IMG/VR virus record: IMGVR_UViG_3300005664_000051
Coordinates: 1 to 28,558 of that record
DNA from: a virus
DNA: 28,558 nt
Reading direction: 5' to 3' (one strand)
The notes under the pieces: model-generated
Told to the model about the DNA's origin: nothing
The model's database searches: none
The model's input: the letters and a program-made list of their open reading frames with translations, nothing else
Made by a program: the position numbers and the translations under genes
Shown: positions 8,256-13,876 of the stretch, one piece after another
Layout of the letters: every line of letters begins with the position of its first letter
Position numbering within the stretch: the stretch's first letter is position 1

Positions 8256-8471
8256 ATGGGCGTTCGTACATTATTGAGCTCGGTTCGCCGAGACGTGACC
8301 TCCACTGCATACGAAATCTGGGAAGAAGCCGACAGCAGCGTCGTACAGTACATCGGAGACAGCCCTGTGGGTGGTGGTGGTGGTGCCGCCGCAGCAGCAG
8401 ATAGCGTTGTAACTGTTGATTGCATGACGATGGATCAGCTTGTTAACAAGATTAACGCATCATCTTTCTAA
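8256..8471 (+). CDS. Small hypothetical protein with Gly5-Ala5 linker
   Basis: 71 aa, starting three bases after the preceding stop. The N-terminal half is charged and helical (MGVRTLLSSVRRDV). It is followed by an uninterrupted run of five glycines and five alanines encoded by GGT/GCN simple repeats (about 8371-8398), then a short hydrophilic end (MDQLVNKINASSF). Two short segments joined by a flexible linker are all that can be seen. I do not recognise the family. Its place between lysis genes makes expression with them likely. Confidence 0.6.
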   Translation: MGVRTLLSSVRRDVTSTAYEIWEEADSSVVQYIGDSPVGGGGGAAAAADSVVTVDCMTMDQLVNKINASSF

Positions 8472-8484
8472 TCCTCTCTGCACA

Positions 8485-9027
8485 ATGAACTGGCTCGAAG
8501 TTGTAGGTAAGCTCGCCCCAACGGTTGCCACTGCACTTGGTGGTCCGTTGGCAGGTACAGTAGTGTCCGCGATCGGTGCGCTCTTTGGTATTGCTGAGCC
8601 GACGCAGGACAAGATCAAGGACATCATCGAGAATGGCCAAATGACCGGCCAGCAGATCGCTGACCTCAGGACGCTGGAAATGAAACTCCAGCAAGAAGAG
8701 AAGGAGCTCGGTTTCAAGTATGCTGATCTGGAAGTACAGGATCGGTCCAATGCTCGTGACCGTGACGCCAAGATCATCTCCGCCACAGGCCACAACTACC
8801 GGGCCGACACCATGTTCGTTCTGGCTGTGTTTGTCACCTGCGGTCTGGTGTGGATGATCTGGAAAGACCAAAGCATCAATGAGTACGTAAAAGGTATTCT
8901 GACGCTAGTCGTCGGCCGCTTTCTGGGCTACCTGGATAACATCTACAGCTTCGAGTTCGGTACTACCCGTAGTAGTCGTGGCAAAGACGACACCATCAAC
9001 ATCATGGCTAACAAGGAGCCCAAATAA
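8485..9027 (+). CDS. Holin, 3TM family (gene-transfer-release type)
   Basis: 180 aa. The ATG at 8485 is preferred over an upstream TTG because the family starts with this short Met-Asn-Trp segment, though no good ribosome site is visible. The N-terminal hydrophobic segment with ALGGPLAGTVVSAIGALFG, the helical middle with QDRSNARDRDAK, and two C-terminal hydrophobic segments (about 110-130 and 137-153) match the holin-of-3TMs family known from gene transfer agents and many phages. It would make inner-membrane lesions that let the cytoplasmic endolysin reach peptidoglycan. Its stop overlaps the next start (TAATG). Confidence 0.8.
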   Translation: MNWLEVVGKLAPTVATALGGPLAGTVVSAIGALFGIAEPTQDKIKDIIENGQMTGQQIADLRTLEMKLQQEEKELGFKYADLEVQDRSNARDRDAKIISATGHNYRADTMFVLAVFVTCGLVWMIWKDQSINEYVKGILTLVVGRFLGYLDNIYSFEFGTTRSSRGKDDTINIMANKEPK

Positions 9028-9488
9028 TGGCTGCTGGTCCAATCATCACCTACCGTGCAAATATTGCACACGTCGCCCCGAATGACCTCGTCGGCGCAAA
9101 CCTGCGCATGGCCCTGGTCTCCAGTGCTTACACCCCGGACGCTTCAAACACTGGCCATACGGCTTGGGCTTCAGTCTCCGCAAACGAAATCGCAGGCGGT
9201 ACGGGCTACACTACCGGCGGCTATAGCTTGACTGGTGCGGTGGCTACTGTCACGAATGGCTTCAAGGTCTCATCTGGCAACCCTACGTGGACAGCTACTG
9301 GCGGCTCAATTCCTGCTTGGCGCTATGCCGTACTCTACTGGCTTGGCACCATCGACGGTGTGGTCAATCCAGTGATTGGCTACTGCCTCGGCGACTCTAC
9401 CCCGGCTGACGTTCCGGCGACCACCGTCGGCAACACCCTGACTATCAACTGCCCTGCTGGCGGCTGGTACGACACGACTGAGGTCTAA
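9027..9488 (+). CDS. Beta-rich virion-type protein
   Basis: 153 aa, Gly/Thr/Ala-rich with alternating beta-strand patterns (GGTGYTTGGYSLTG, TVTNGFKVSSG, WRYAVLYWLGT) and ending in a WYDTTEV tail. Proteins with this GYtxGG...WtAtGG...RYAVLY layout are common near structural genes of tailed phages and are usually labelled hypothetical or structural. A head-decoration or tail-accessory role would be inference. It begins within the holin stop codon, so it is co-translated with the lysis genes despite its structural appearance. Confidence 0.7.
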   Translation: MAAGPIITYRANIAHVAPNDLVGANLRMALVSSAYTPDASNTGHTAWASVSANEIAGGTGYTTGGYSLTGAVATVTNGFKVSSGNPTWTATGGSIPAWRYAVLYWLGTIDGVVNPVIGYCLGDSTPADVPATTVGNTLTINCPAGGWYDTTEV

Positions 9489-9490
9489 TC

Positions 9491-9535
9491 ATGCTGCTGC
9501 TCAAATCCACCTCTGAAGTGATGCAAATACAATGA
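9491..9535 (+). CDS. 14-codon micro-ORF, possible remnant or coupling leader
   Basis: ATG CTG CTG CTC onward encodes only 14 residues before TGA. It starts two bases after the preceding stop and ends in an ATGA overlap with the next small gene. It may be a leader that feeds ribosomes into that gene, or the N-terminus of a formerly longer gene. Nothing proves it is translated. Confidence 0.25.
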   Translation: MLLLKSTSEVMQIQ

Positions 9536-9666
9536 TTTTGGAAGTGTATCAGCGTTTAGGCCTTGACAAAAACAATAGCATGGTTACCGGTACCTCGTCT
9601 ATAACTTTTGCAGGTATTGAGCTAGTGTTGTCTGGTACAAATACCGTCACTACCCAAAGACAATGA
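9532..9666 (+). CDS. 44-aa conserved phage small protein
   Basis: Encodes a 44-residue peptide beginning MILEVYQRLGLD and ending in a Thr-rich TVTTQRQ strand. The layout (ILxxYQRLGLD, then a Thr/Ser-rich block, then a short beta segment) is one I recognise from many podo- and siphophage structural regions, where such 40-50-aa proteins lack an assigned function. ATGA overlaps at both ends tie it to the micro-ORF before and the 160-aa gene after. Confidence 0.6.
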   Translation: MILEVYQRLGLDKNNSMVTGTSSITFAGIELVLSGTNTVTTQRQ

Positions 9667-10145
9667 GTATCATAGCTGACTCGATTGCAAAAATAGGCGT
9701 AGGTTATGGCGTTAAAGCTGTAGCCTCGCTAGGCTTCCTCAGCCAGAAAGTGCAAGAGGGCCGGTCAGGGTACTGGCGCCTATTCTTTACGCAGTTACAG
9801 GAAGATGCATTAAAACCAAAGGAGGCTGAAAAGCAACCTGAAGCTTTCAAGGAGCCGTATACACTTGAGGAGCAATCCGATGGCTCTGTAGATGTGGTAT
9901 TTGGTAAAAAGCCTGTAAGCAAGGTCAGACCCGTAGAACAAGCACAAGAAACAAAAACACCAGTGCAGCGCCCCATTGTTGTGCCATTACAGGAAACTAC
10001 AATATTTGAAAGCGCTAGATTGGTGGCGCAGGTACAGTTAATGCTTGTGCAGTATGTAGGACATAACGTAGCACTGAAAAATAAAAAGGTGGTGGTAACT
10101 GATGATGAGGAGGAGGATATTGAGCTTCTTCTATTAGCGGCGTAG
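9663..10145 (+). CDS. Hypothetical protein with acidic C-terminus
   Basis: 160 aa, not recognised. The N-terminus is short and mildly hydrophobic (IGVGYGVKAVASLGFLS, about residues 11-27). The middle is rich in Pro, Lys, Glu and Gln (AEKQPEAFKEPYTLEEQ). Near the C-terminus, a VAQVQLMLVQYVGHNVAL segment is followed by VVVTDDEEEDIELLLLAA. The mixture suggests a partly disordered virion or assembly protein, but this is a guess. It starts by ATGA overlap and ends with TAG, so the portal/lysis operon ends here before the promoter-like site at 10146. Confidence 0.65.
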   Translation: MSIIADSIAKIGVGYGVKAVASLGFLSQKVQEGRSGYWRLFFTQLQEDALKPKEAEKQPEAFKEPYTLEEQSDGSVDVVFGKKPVSKVRPVEQAQETKTPVQRPIVVPLQETTIFESARLVAQVQLMLVQYVGHNVALKNKKVVVTDDEEEDIELLLLAA

Positions 10146-10177
10146 TTGTACCGTATCGGGTTTTTTCGCTGTATAAT
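10146..10177 (+). promoter_or_regulatory. Candidate promoter upstream of 10201
   Basis: A perfect TATAAT at 10172-10177 lies 23 bases before an ATG that has a strong AGGAGG site (10190-10195). TTGTAC at 10146-10151 could be a -35 with the same 20-base spacing as the site at 4601-4632. A six-T run in the spacer (10161-10166) follows a very short CCG/CGG stem, too weak to call a terminator. Confidence 0.45.
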
Positions 10178-10200
10178 GTAAGCAACTTCAGGAGGTTAAT

Positions 10201-10362
10201 ATGGGTAAGTTGGCACAGAAACTGGGTGGTCAGAGTCAATCTCAAATCCAGTGTTTGAAAAAAGGCGGCATGGTTCATGACGATGCCAAACAAGACAAAG
10301 CAATGATTGCCAAAGAGCTGAAAGCTCGGGGCTTGAAGTGCAGTGGAAAGGTGAAGAAATAA
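10201..10362 (+). CDS. 53-aa basic KKGG phage protein
   Basis: A short, lysine-rich protein starting behind a near-perfect AGGAGG site. The core LKKGGMVHDDAKQDKAMI followed by KELKARGLK matches a family of roughly 50-aa proteins often found among phage head genes, with no proven function. The Gly-Gly-hydrophobic core resembles the tails of the GNAT, the interrupted protein and the ejection protein in this window. High charge and small size fit a DNA-associated or internal capsid component, but that is inference. The stop overlaps the next start (TAATG). Confidence 0.75.
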   Translation: MGKLAQKLGGQSQSQIQCLKKGGMVHDDAKQDKAMIAKELKARGLKCSGKVKK

Positions 10363-10592
10363 TGGCAAAGTTCGAAGTCACATATGCTGACGGCACCGTC
10401 AAGATTGAAGAACAGTCTGACTGCCACACGCTTGAGCAGTTCATCAACTGTCGTTTCGGTACTGGTGGTCTTCCTGACAAGATCGTGCACCTTGATGAAT
10501 TGACCGACGACGCTGGCGAAGAAGTCAAGCCGGTCGAAGAAGTCAAGCCGGTCGAAGAACACCATAAAGCGGCGCCCAAGAAGACAAAATGA
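10362..10592 (+). CDS. 76-aa hypothetical protein with duplicated EVKPVE tail
   Basis: The ATG at 10362 overlaps the preceding stop and is preferred over an upstream ATG at 10338 that lies inside the previous gene. The N-terminal part (about 1-50) looks like a compact alpha/beta fold starting MAKFEVTYADGTVKIEE. The C-terminus is low complexity, with EVKPVE encoded twice in tandem, then His, Ala and Lys. No family is recognised. It is coupled by ATGA to the next gene. Confidence 0.7.
   Translation: MAKFEVTYADGTVKIEEQSDCHTLEQFINCRFGTGGLPDKIVHLDELTDDAGEEVKPVEEVKPVEEHHKAAPKKTK
10521..10556 (+). repeat. Tandem 18-bp duplication
   Basis: The unit GAAGTCAAGCCGGTCGAA occurs twice head to tail (10521-10538 and 10539-10556) without a mismatch, adding six residues in frame to the disordered tail of the 76-aa protein. 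Identical copies suggest a recent slippage event. Confidence 0.9.
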
Positions 10593-10786
10593 TCCCTGAT
10601 CGTTTTGTGGGAGCTTACGTTGGTGAGCTTAAAACGGCTATATCAGACCTAAAGGATGATATAGCTGTAACCAATTTCGGAACGCCAGAAGGTCCATACC
10701 ATGTTGGCATGCTTCAAGGGCGCGTAGCCGGCATGGAAAATGCCTTGCGTATTCTTGAGGGCATCTGCGAGAAGCAGGACGTCTAA
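10589..10786 (+). CDS. 65-aa helical hypothetical protein
   Basis: Starts by ATGA overlap with the 76-aa gene. The protein is predicted to be mainly helical: VGELKTAISDLKDDIA, then a loop with GTPEGPYHVGML, then GRVAGMENALRILEGICEK. Small proteins of this helix-loop-helix kind are common in phage head regions. I do not recognise a domain. It is the last gene before the structured leader at 10793-10859. Confidence 0.65.
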   Translation: MIPDRFVGAYVGELKTAISDLKDDIAVTNFGTPEGPYHVGMLQGRVAGMENALRILEGICEKQDV

Positions 10787-10792
10787 TTTAAA

Positions 10793-10859
10793 TCCACCTC
10801 ACTTTCCGACGGGAAAGGAAGCCAGTCTCCGGCTTCACGAGGTGGACCTTTACGGAGAC
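10793..10859 (+). promoter_or_regulatory. Predicted three-way-junction RNA with pseudoknot in the leader of the GroES-like gene
   Basis: In the 89-base gap between the stop at 10786 and the ATG at 10876, four perfect pairings are visible: an 8-bp closing stem TCCACCTC (10793-10800) with GAGGTGGA (10839-10846); hairpin 1 CTTTCC/GGAAAG (10802-10807, 10812-10817) with loop GACG; hairpin 2 GAAGCC/GGCTTC (10818-10823, 10831-10836) with loop AGTCTCC; and a possible pseudoknot between GTCTCC of that loop (10825-10830) and GGAGAC (10854-10859). The hairpins abut without a linker, which favours coaxial stacking. The element sits just before the Shine-Dalgarno sequence (10865-10869), so it could control translation or protect a 5' end. 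It is not one of the riboswitch or ribozyme classes whose cores I can recognise. Confidence 0.7.
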
Positions 10860-10875
10860 ATAATGGAGAATCGTC

Positions 10876-11283
10876 ATGATTCCAGCTTCAAAGTTAGAAG
10901 ATGCATTCCCGGAAATCAACCCGGGCGTTTATCCAAAAGGCGCGCGAGTAGTCGTCCAGCTCCGCACCGTGCGTACCATGACTGCCAGCGGTATCGCCCT
11001 TGTTGAAGACACGAAACAGTTCAACAAAGCCAATACGCAACTCGGCAAAGTCATCTTCCTAGGTCCGATCGCCTACTGCAATCGTGACACGGGTCAGCGC
11101 TGGCCCGAAGGTGTTTGGGTAAAGCCCGGTGATTACGTGCGCGTTCCTAAGTTCGGCGGCGATCGCTTCGAGCGCAAAATCCCAGGTACGTCCGACACCG
11201 CAATCTTCACCATCTTCAGCGACCACGAAATCATCGCGCAGGTCGACCCAGAAGTCTTTGAAGAACTGGACGACATCCTATGA
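10876..11283 (+). CDS. GroES-like (Cpn10-type) co-chaperonin
   Basis: 135 aa. The ATG at 10876 has GGAGA seven bases upstream; another ATG at 10863 is out of frame. GroES-like features are the start MIPASKLEDAFP, RVVVQLRTVRTMTASGIALV (the region that forms the mobile loop in GroES), LGKVIFLGP, WVKPGDYVRVPKFGG and a terminal FSDHEIIAQV. The family folds as a beta-barrel whose heptamer caps GroEL. Phage versions (T4 gp31 is the classic case) adapt the host chaperonin for coat folding. No GroEL gene is seen here. The location just ahead of scaffold and coat genes fits that job. It carries a structured leader. Confidence 0.82.
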   Translation: MIPASKLEDAFPEINPGVYPKGARVVVQLRTVRTMTASGIALVEDTKQFNKANTQLGKVIFLGPIAYCNRDTGQRWPEGVWVKPGDYVRVPKFGGDRFERKIPGTSDTAIFTIFSDHEIIAQVDPEVFEELDDIL

Positions 11284-11594
11284 GCAACGACAACCAAATC
11301 GAGGACATGATACTTCGCAAAGGCCTGACGGCTCCGCGAGTCACTCCTGCGCGTATCGAAGAGCTTATCGAGCGGGTAAGTCATACCTACGAAGTCCAAG
11401 GTACCAGCACTTTCTGCCACGCTTTCCTAGATGGTAAGTTCTACCTTGGCACTGGTCATTCGGCATGCGTCTCTCCTGAGAACTTTGATGCCGGTGTGGG
11501 TCGGACGATAGCATTCAGTAATATGGCCTCAGCCATGCGCAGCAAGCTCTGGGAACTTGAAGGTTATGCACTCTACAAGGAGCTGAACAAGTGA
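11280..11594 (+). CDS. N4 gp49 / Sf6 gene 66 family protein
   Basis: 104 aa, ATGA-coupled to the GroES-like gene. The C-terminal three quarters fit this phage family: a helix with RIEELIERVSHTYEVQ, then GTSTFCHAFLDGKFYLGTG, SACVSPENFD, GRTIAFSNM and the characteristic LWELEGYALYKEL end. The family is widespread in podoviruses, and its molecular function is unknown. An AAGGAG in its last codons serves as ribosome site for the next small gene. Confidence 0.85.
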   Translation: MSNDNQIEDMILRKGLTAPRVTPARIEELIERVSHTYEVQGTSTFCHAFLDGKFYLGTGHSACVSPENFDAGVGRTIAFSNMASAMRSKLWELEGYALYKELNK

Positions 11595-11749
11595 AAACCA
11601 TGACCTTTGAAGTAACACCGGAAGAAGCCAATTTGATTTTGGCAGGACTTTCCGAATTGCCGGCAAAGATTTCATTGGCACTTATCAACAAGATTCAGCA
11701 GCAGGGCCAGGCCCAGATGAATCAAGCGCAGGAGCAGAAGAATGTCTGA
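11591..11749 (+). CDS. 52-aa small phage protein
   Basis: Starts at GTG 11591 (GTGA overlap with the preceding stop) with AAGGAG eight bases upstream. An in-frame ATG at 11600 is worse placed. The peptide reads MTFEVTPEEANLILAGLSEL followed by a helix with KISLALINKIQQQ and a Gln-rich end. The pattern of a short strand, helix and Leu-Pro, then a helix ending in Gln/Ala is common among small phage proteins that precede the scaffold gene. Its function is unknown. It overlaps the scaffold start by eight bases. Confidence 0.7.
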   Translation: MKTMTFEVTPEEANLILAGLSELPAKISLALINKIQQQGQAQMNQAQEQKNV

Positions 11750-12716
11750 CCAAGATATTGAGCTTGACCTTACAAACGGCGAGGAAGTCGTCAGCAAGAC
11801 GGCCGTAGTCGAAAATGACACGGACGACGAACTTCAGACGAATAATACGCACGGCGACGAAGCCGATGAAAATTCGTCGGAAGGTGCAACTGAAGGCTCG
11901 AACGATTCAGAGTTAGCTGCGGCTGAAGACGACGACGAGCGCGAAGCCATTCGTCAGCGTCGACGCGACGAACGGAAGCACCGGAAAGAGGCACAGCGCG
12001 AGCGCGAAGATACCCTCCGCCGTGAGCTGGCTTCCCGTGATGCCGTCATTAACCAGATGCGCACCGAGCTGAATGCCATTCAAAACCGTAATACCGGCGC
12101 TGAGCTGGCTCAAATCGAAAACGGCAAGAAGCAGGCCGCCGAGGCCTACAAGTTCTTCAAAGACCAGATTCGCGTGGCAACTGAGCAAAACAATGGCGCC
12201 GCCGTTGCAGATGCCACCGAGAAGATGATGCTTGCACAGCGTCGCTTCGATGAGCTGCAAAACGTCGAGAAGGTCTTCAAGCAGCGTCAGACCACGCCGC
12301 AGCCACTCGACCCGCGCTTAGCCAATCATGCCCAGGCCTGGATGTCGAAAAACCCGTGGTACGATGCCTCGGGCAAGGACCAAGACTCCGAAATCGTCAT
12401 GCGCATTGACCAGCGCATAGCGCAAGAAGGCTGGGACCCCACCACGCCGGAATATTGGCAGGAACTCGATTCGCGGGTGAAAAAATATTTACCGCATCGG
12501 CAGAATAGCGGTAAAATAAGTAACACGAAGCCGAAAAGCGTTGTCGCCGGTGGCGGACGTGAGACGAGTACAACCAACACGCAGGCGGGTACGACCTACA
12601 AGGTATCTGCAGAACGCGTGAAGGCGCTGAAGGACGCAGGCATGTGGGATGATCCCAAGCTGCGTGCAGAAGCAGTTAAGCGTTTCCGTGACTACGACAA
12701 ACAACACAAGGCTTAA
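11742..12716 (+). CDS. Scaffold (capsid assembly) protein
   Basis: 324 aa, highly charged. A very acidic, Ser/Thr/Asn-rich N-terminus (1-70) is followed by a long basic/acidic coiled coil (about 70-185) including REAIRQRRRDERKHRKEAQ. Then come the NPWYDASGKDQDSEIVMRI and WQELDSRVKKYLP segments, and a C-terminal helical domain with VSAERVKALKDAGMWDDP and a basic tail (FRDYDKQHKA). This layout and a place two genes before the coat protein are typical of podovirus scaffolds, whose basic C-terminal helix contacts coat subunits. The protein would line the procapsid and leave before or during packaging. Confidence 0.88.
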   Translation: MSDQDIELDLTNGEEVVSKTAVVENDTDDELQTNNTHGDEADENSSEGATEGSNDSELAAAEDDDEREAIRQRRRDERKHRKEAQREREDTLRRELASRDAVINQMRTELNAIQNRNTGAELAQIENGKKQAAEAYKFFKDQIRVATEQNNGAAVADATEKMMLAQRRFDELQNVEKVFKQRQTTPQPLDPRLANHAQAWMSKNPWYDASGKDQDSEIVMRIDQRIAQEGWDPTTPEYWQELDSRVKKYLPHRQNSGKISNTKPKSVVAGGGRETSTTNTQAGTTYKVSAERVKALKDAGMWDDPKLRAEAVKRFRDYDKQHKA

Positions 12717-12728
12717 GGAGCGATCAGA

Positions 12729-13283
12729 ATGAGCGAAAACAAAATTTTGGGTAGCGATGACAGGCTGAAGAAGTCTGCGGCTGAACCCGTTCGCGGTGAT
12801 CGCGGAGAGGCAGATGCCTCACGCACTGACCAAGATGGTACCACAACCAGCATTGAAGAGCGCCGTCGTATGATCCGCGCTGAATGGGCTCAGGATGTGT
12901 TGCCAACACCGCCACAAGTTCCGGGTTGGCACTACTGCTGGCTAAGCACGACAAACTCTACTGATCCAATCTACAAGCGGATGCAGAAGGGCTACGAGCC
13001 GGTTAAAGCTATGGATATTCCAGGCTTTGCGCAGTACAAGTCTACCCAGGGCGAGTTTGAAGGTTGCGTTTCCTGCAATGAAATGCTTCTGTTCCGCATT
13101 CCGGAAGAGCTCTATCAGGAGATCATGATGATCTACCACTACGAGCGTCCGAATGAAGAAGAAGAGATTTTGAAGGCAAACGCCGTCGACAACCTCAAAG
13201 AACGCGATAGCAATGGCCGCAATCTTGGCGAAGTGGAACTCAATGCTCTCGCCCGGCGCGTCCGTCCTCCAAGTTTTTCGTAA
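12729..13283 (+). CDS. Conserved head-region protein between scaffold and coat genes
   Basis: 184 aa with a clear AAGGAG site 12 bases upstream of the ATG. The N-terminal 50 residues are polar and probably disordered. The central part is compact and aromatic (PPQVPGWHYCWLSTTNSTD, YEPVKAMDIPGF, EFEGCVSCNEMLLFRIPEEL), and the C-terminal helices are Glu/Asn-rich. Proteins with PGWHxCWLST...CNEMLLFKxPEE recur between scaffold and coat genes of many podovirus-like phages. No function is established; a minor head or assembly factor is plausible. Confidence 0.75.
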   Translation: MSENKILGSDDRLKKSAAEPVRGDRGEADASRTDQDGTTTSIEERRRMIRAEWAQDVLPTPPQVPGWHYCWLSTTNSTDPIYKRMQKGYEPVKAMDIPGFAQYKSTQGEFEGCVSCNEMLLFRIPEELYQEIMMIYHYERPNEEEEILKANAVDNLKERDSNGRNLGEVELNALARRVRPPSFS

Positions 13284-13293
13284 AGGATAGAAA

Positions 13294-13863
13294 ATGGCAC
13301 TTGTCGCCTCTCCTTATGGTTTCGTGCTGCGCAAACACCCGACGGGTCAAAGCCGCGCGAACACATACACAATCGCGTCCGCCTATGGCTCTGCCATTGG
13401 CTACGGCGATCCCGTTCTGCTCAATACTGACGGCACGCTCAACATCGGCACTGCCGGCGTCGACATCATCGGTATCTTCGCAGGTGTTCAATATCGCGAT
13501 GCCACAGGCAAGCCGACATTTGCCAAGAATTGGCCTGCCGGCCAAGTCGCAACCGACGTCGTTGCCTACGTCTATGACGATGCCGACAACGTCTACGAGG
13601 CTCAAGTCGCGGCCAGCGCCACGACCTACGTCCAGACTGCAATCGGCGCACAAGCCAATGCGGTGTTCAATGCACCGAACGCCACCACTGGTCAGTCCAC
13701 GTCTTCGCTGAATGCCACGCTGATCGCGGCCTCTTCGCAAGGCCAGTTCCGTATTATCGGTTTTGGTCCGGACGGCATCTACGATGCCACGCTGAACCCG
13801 TTCCCGACAGTCCTGGTGCAGATTGCTCAGCATCAGTACGTCGCCAACAAGACCGCTATTTAA
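13294..13863 (+). CDS. Head decoration / capsid-associated virion protein
   Basis: 189 aa, directly upstream of the coat gene, with AAGGA before the ATG. The protein begins MALVASPYGFVLRKHPTG and continues as a beta-rich, Gly/Ala/Thr-rich domain (GDPVLLNTDGTLNIG, VDIIGIFAGVQYRD, VVAYVYDDADNVYEAQV, a FRIIGFGPDG strand). This is the pattern of the SPYG-type virion proteins that usually accompany the coat gene and are thought to be decoration or minor capsid proteins. Codon use is GC-rich and resembles the coat gene, consistent with abundant expression. Confidence 0.75.
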   Translation: MALVASPYGFVLRKHPTGQSRANTYTIASAYGSAIGYGDPVLLNTDGTLNIGTAGVDIIGIFAGVQYRDATGKPTFAKNWPAGQVATDVVAYVYDDADNVYEAQVAASATTYVQTAIGAQANAVFNAPNATTGQSTSSLNATLIAASSQGQFRIIGFGPDGIYDATLNPFPTVLVQIAQHQYVANKTAI

Positions 13864-13876
13864 GGAGCATTGAAAA

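Noticed and set aside
10150-10166. Terminator-like CCG/CGG stem followed by six T
   Set aside because: The stem is only about 3 bp, too short to terminate; the T-run more likely belongs to the promoter spacer.
10256-10266. Possible slippery A-run in the 53-aa gene
   Set aside because: Codon phase is wrong for -1 slippage and the zero frame encodes the expected KKGG motif.
10793-10846. tRNA-like element (acceptor-like stem of 7-8 bp)
   Set aside because: Only two internal hairpins, no T-arm consensus, no CCA end in the right place and no anticodon loop of the usual form.
10863-11006. Alternative 47-codon reading frame from the ATG at 10863, preceded by GGAG
   Set aside because: It overlaps the GroES-like gene in another frame and its product is Arg/Ser/Pro-rich without protein-like pattern. 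It is kept only as a possible decoy start.
12477-12490. Possible ribosomal frameshift site at the A-run in the scaffold gene
   Set aside because: The six A are two in-frame AAA codons preceded by G, not an X-XXY-YYZ slippery heptamer, and no overlapping frame continues.
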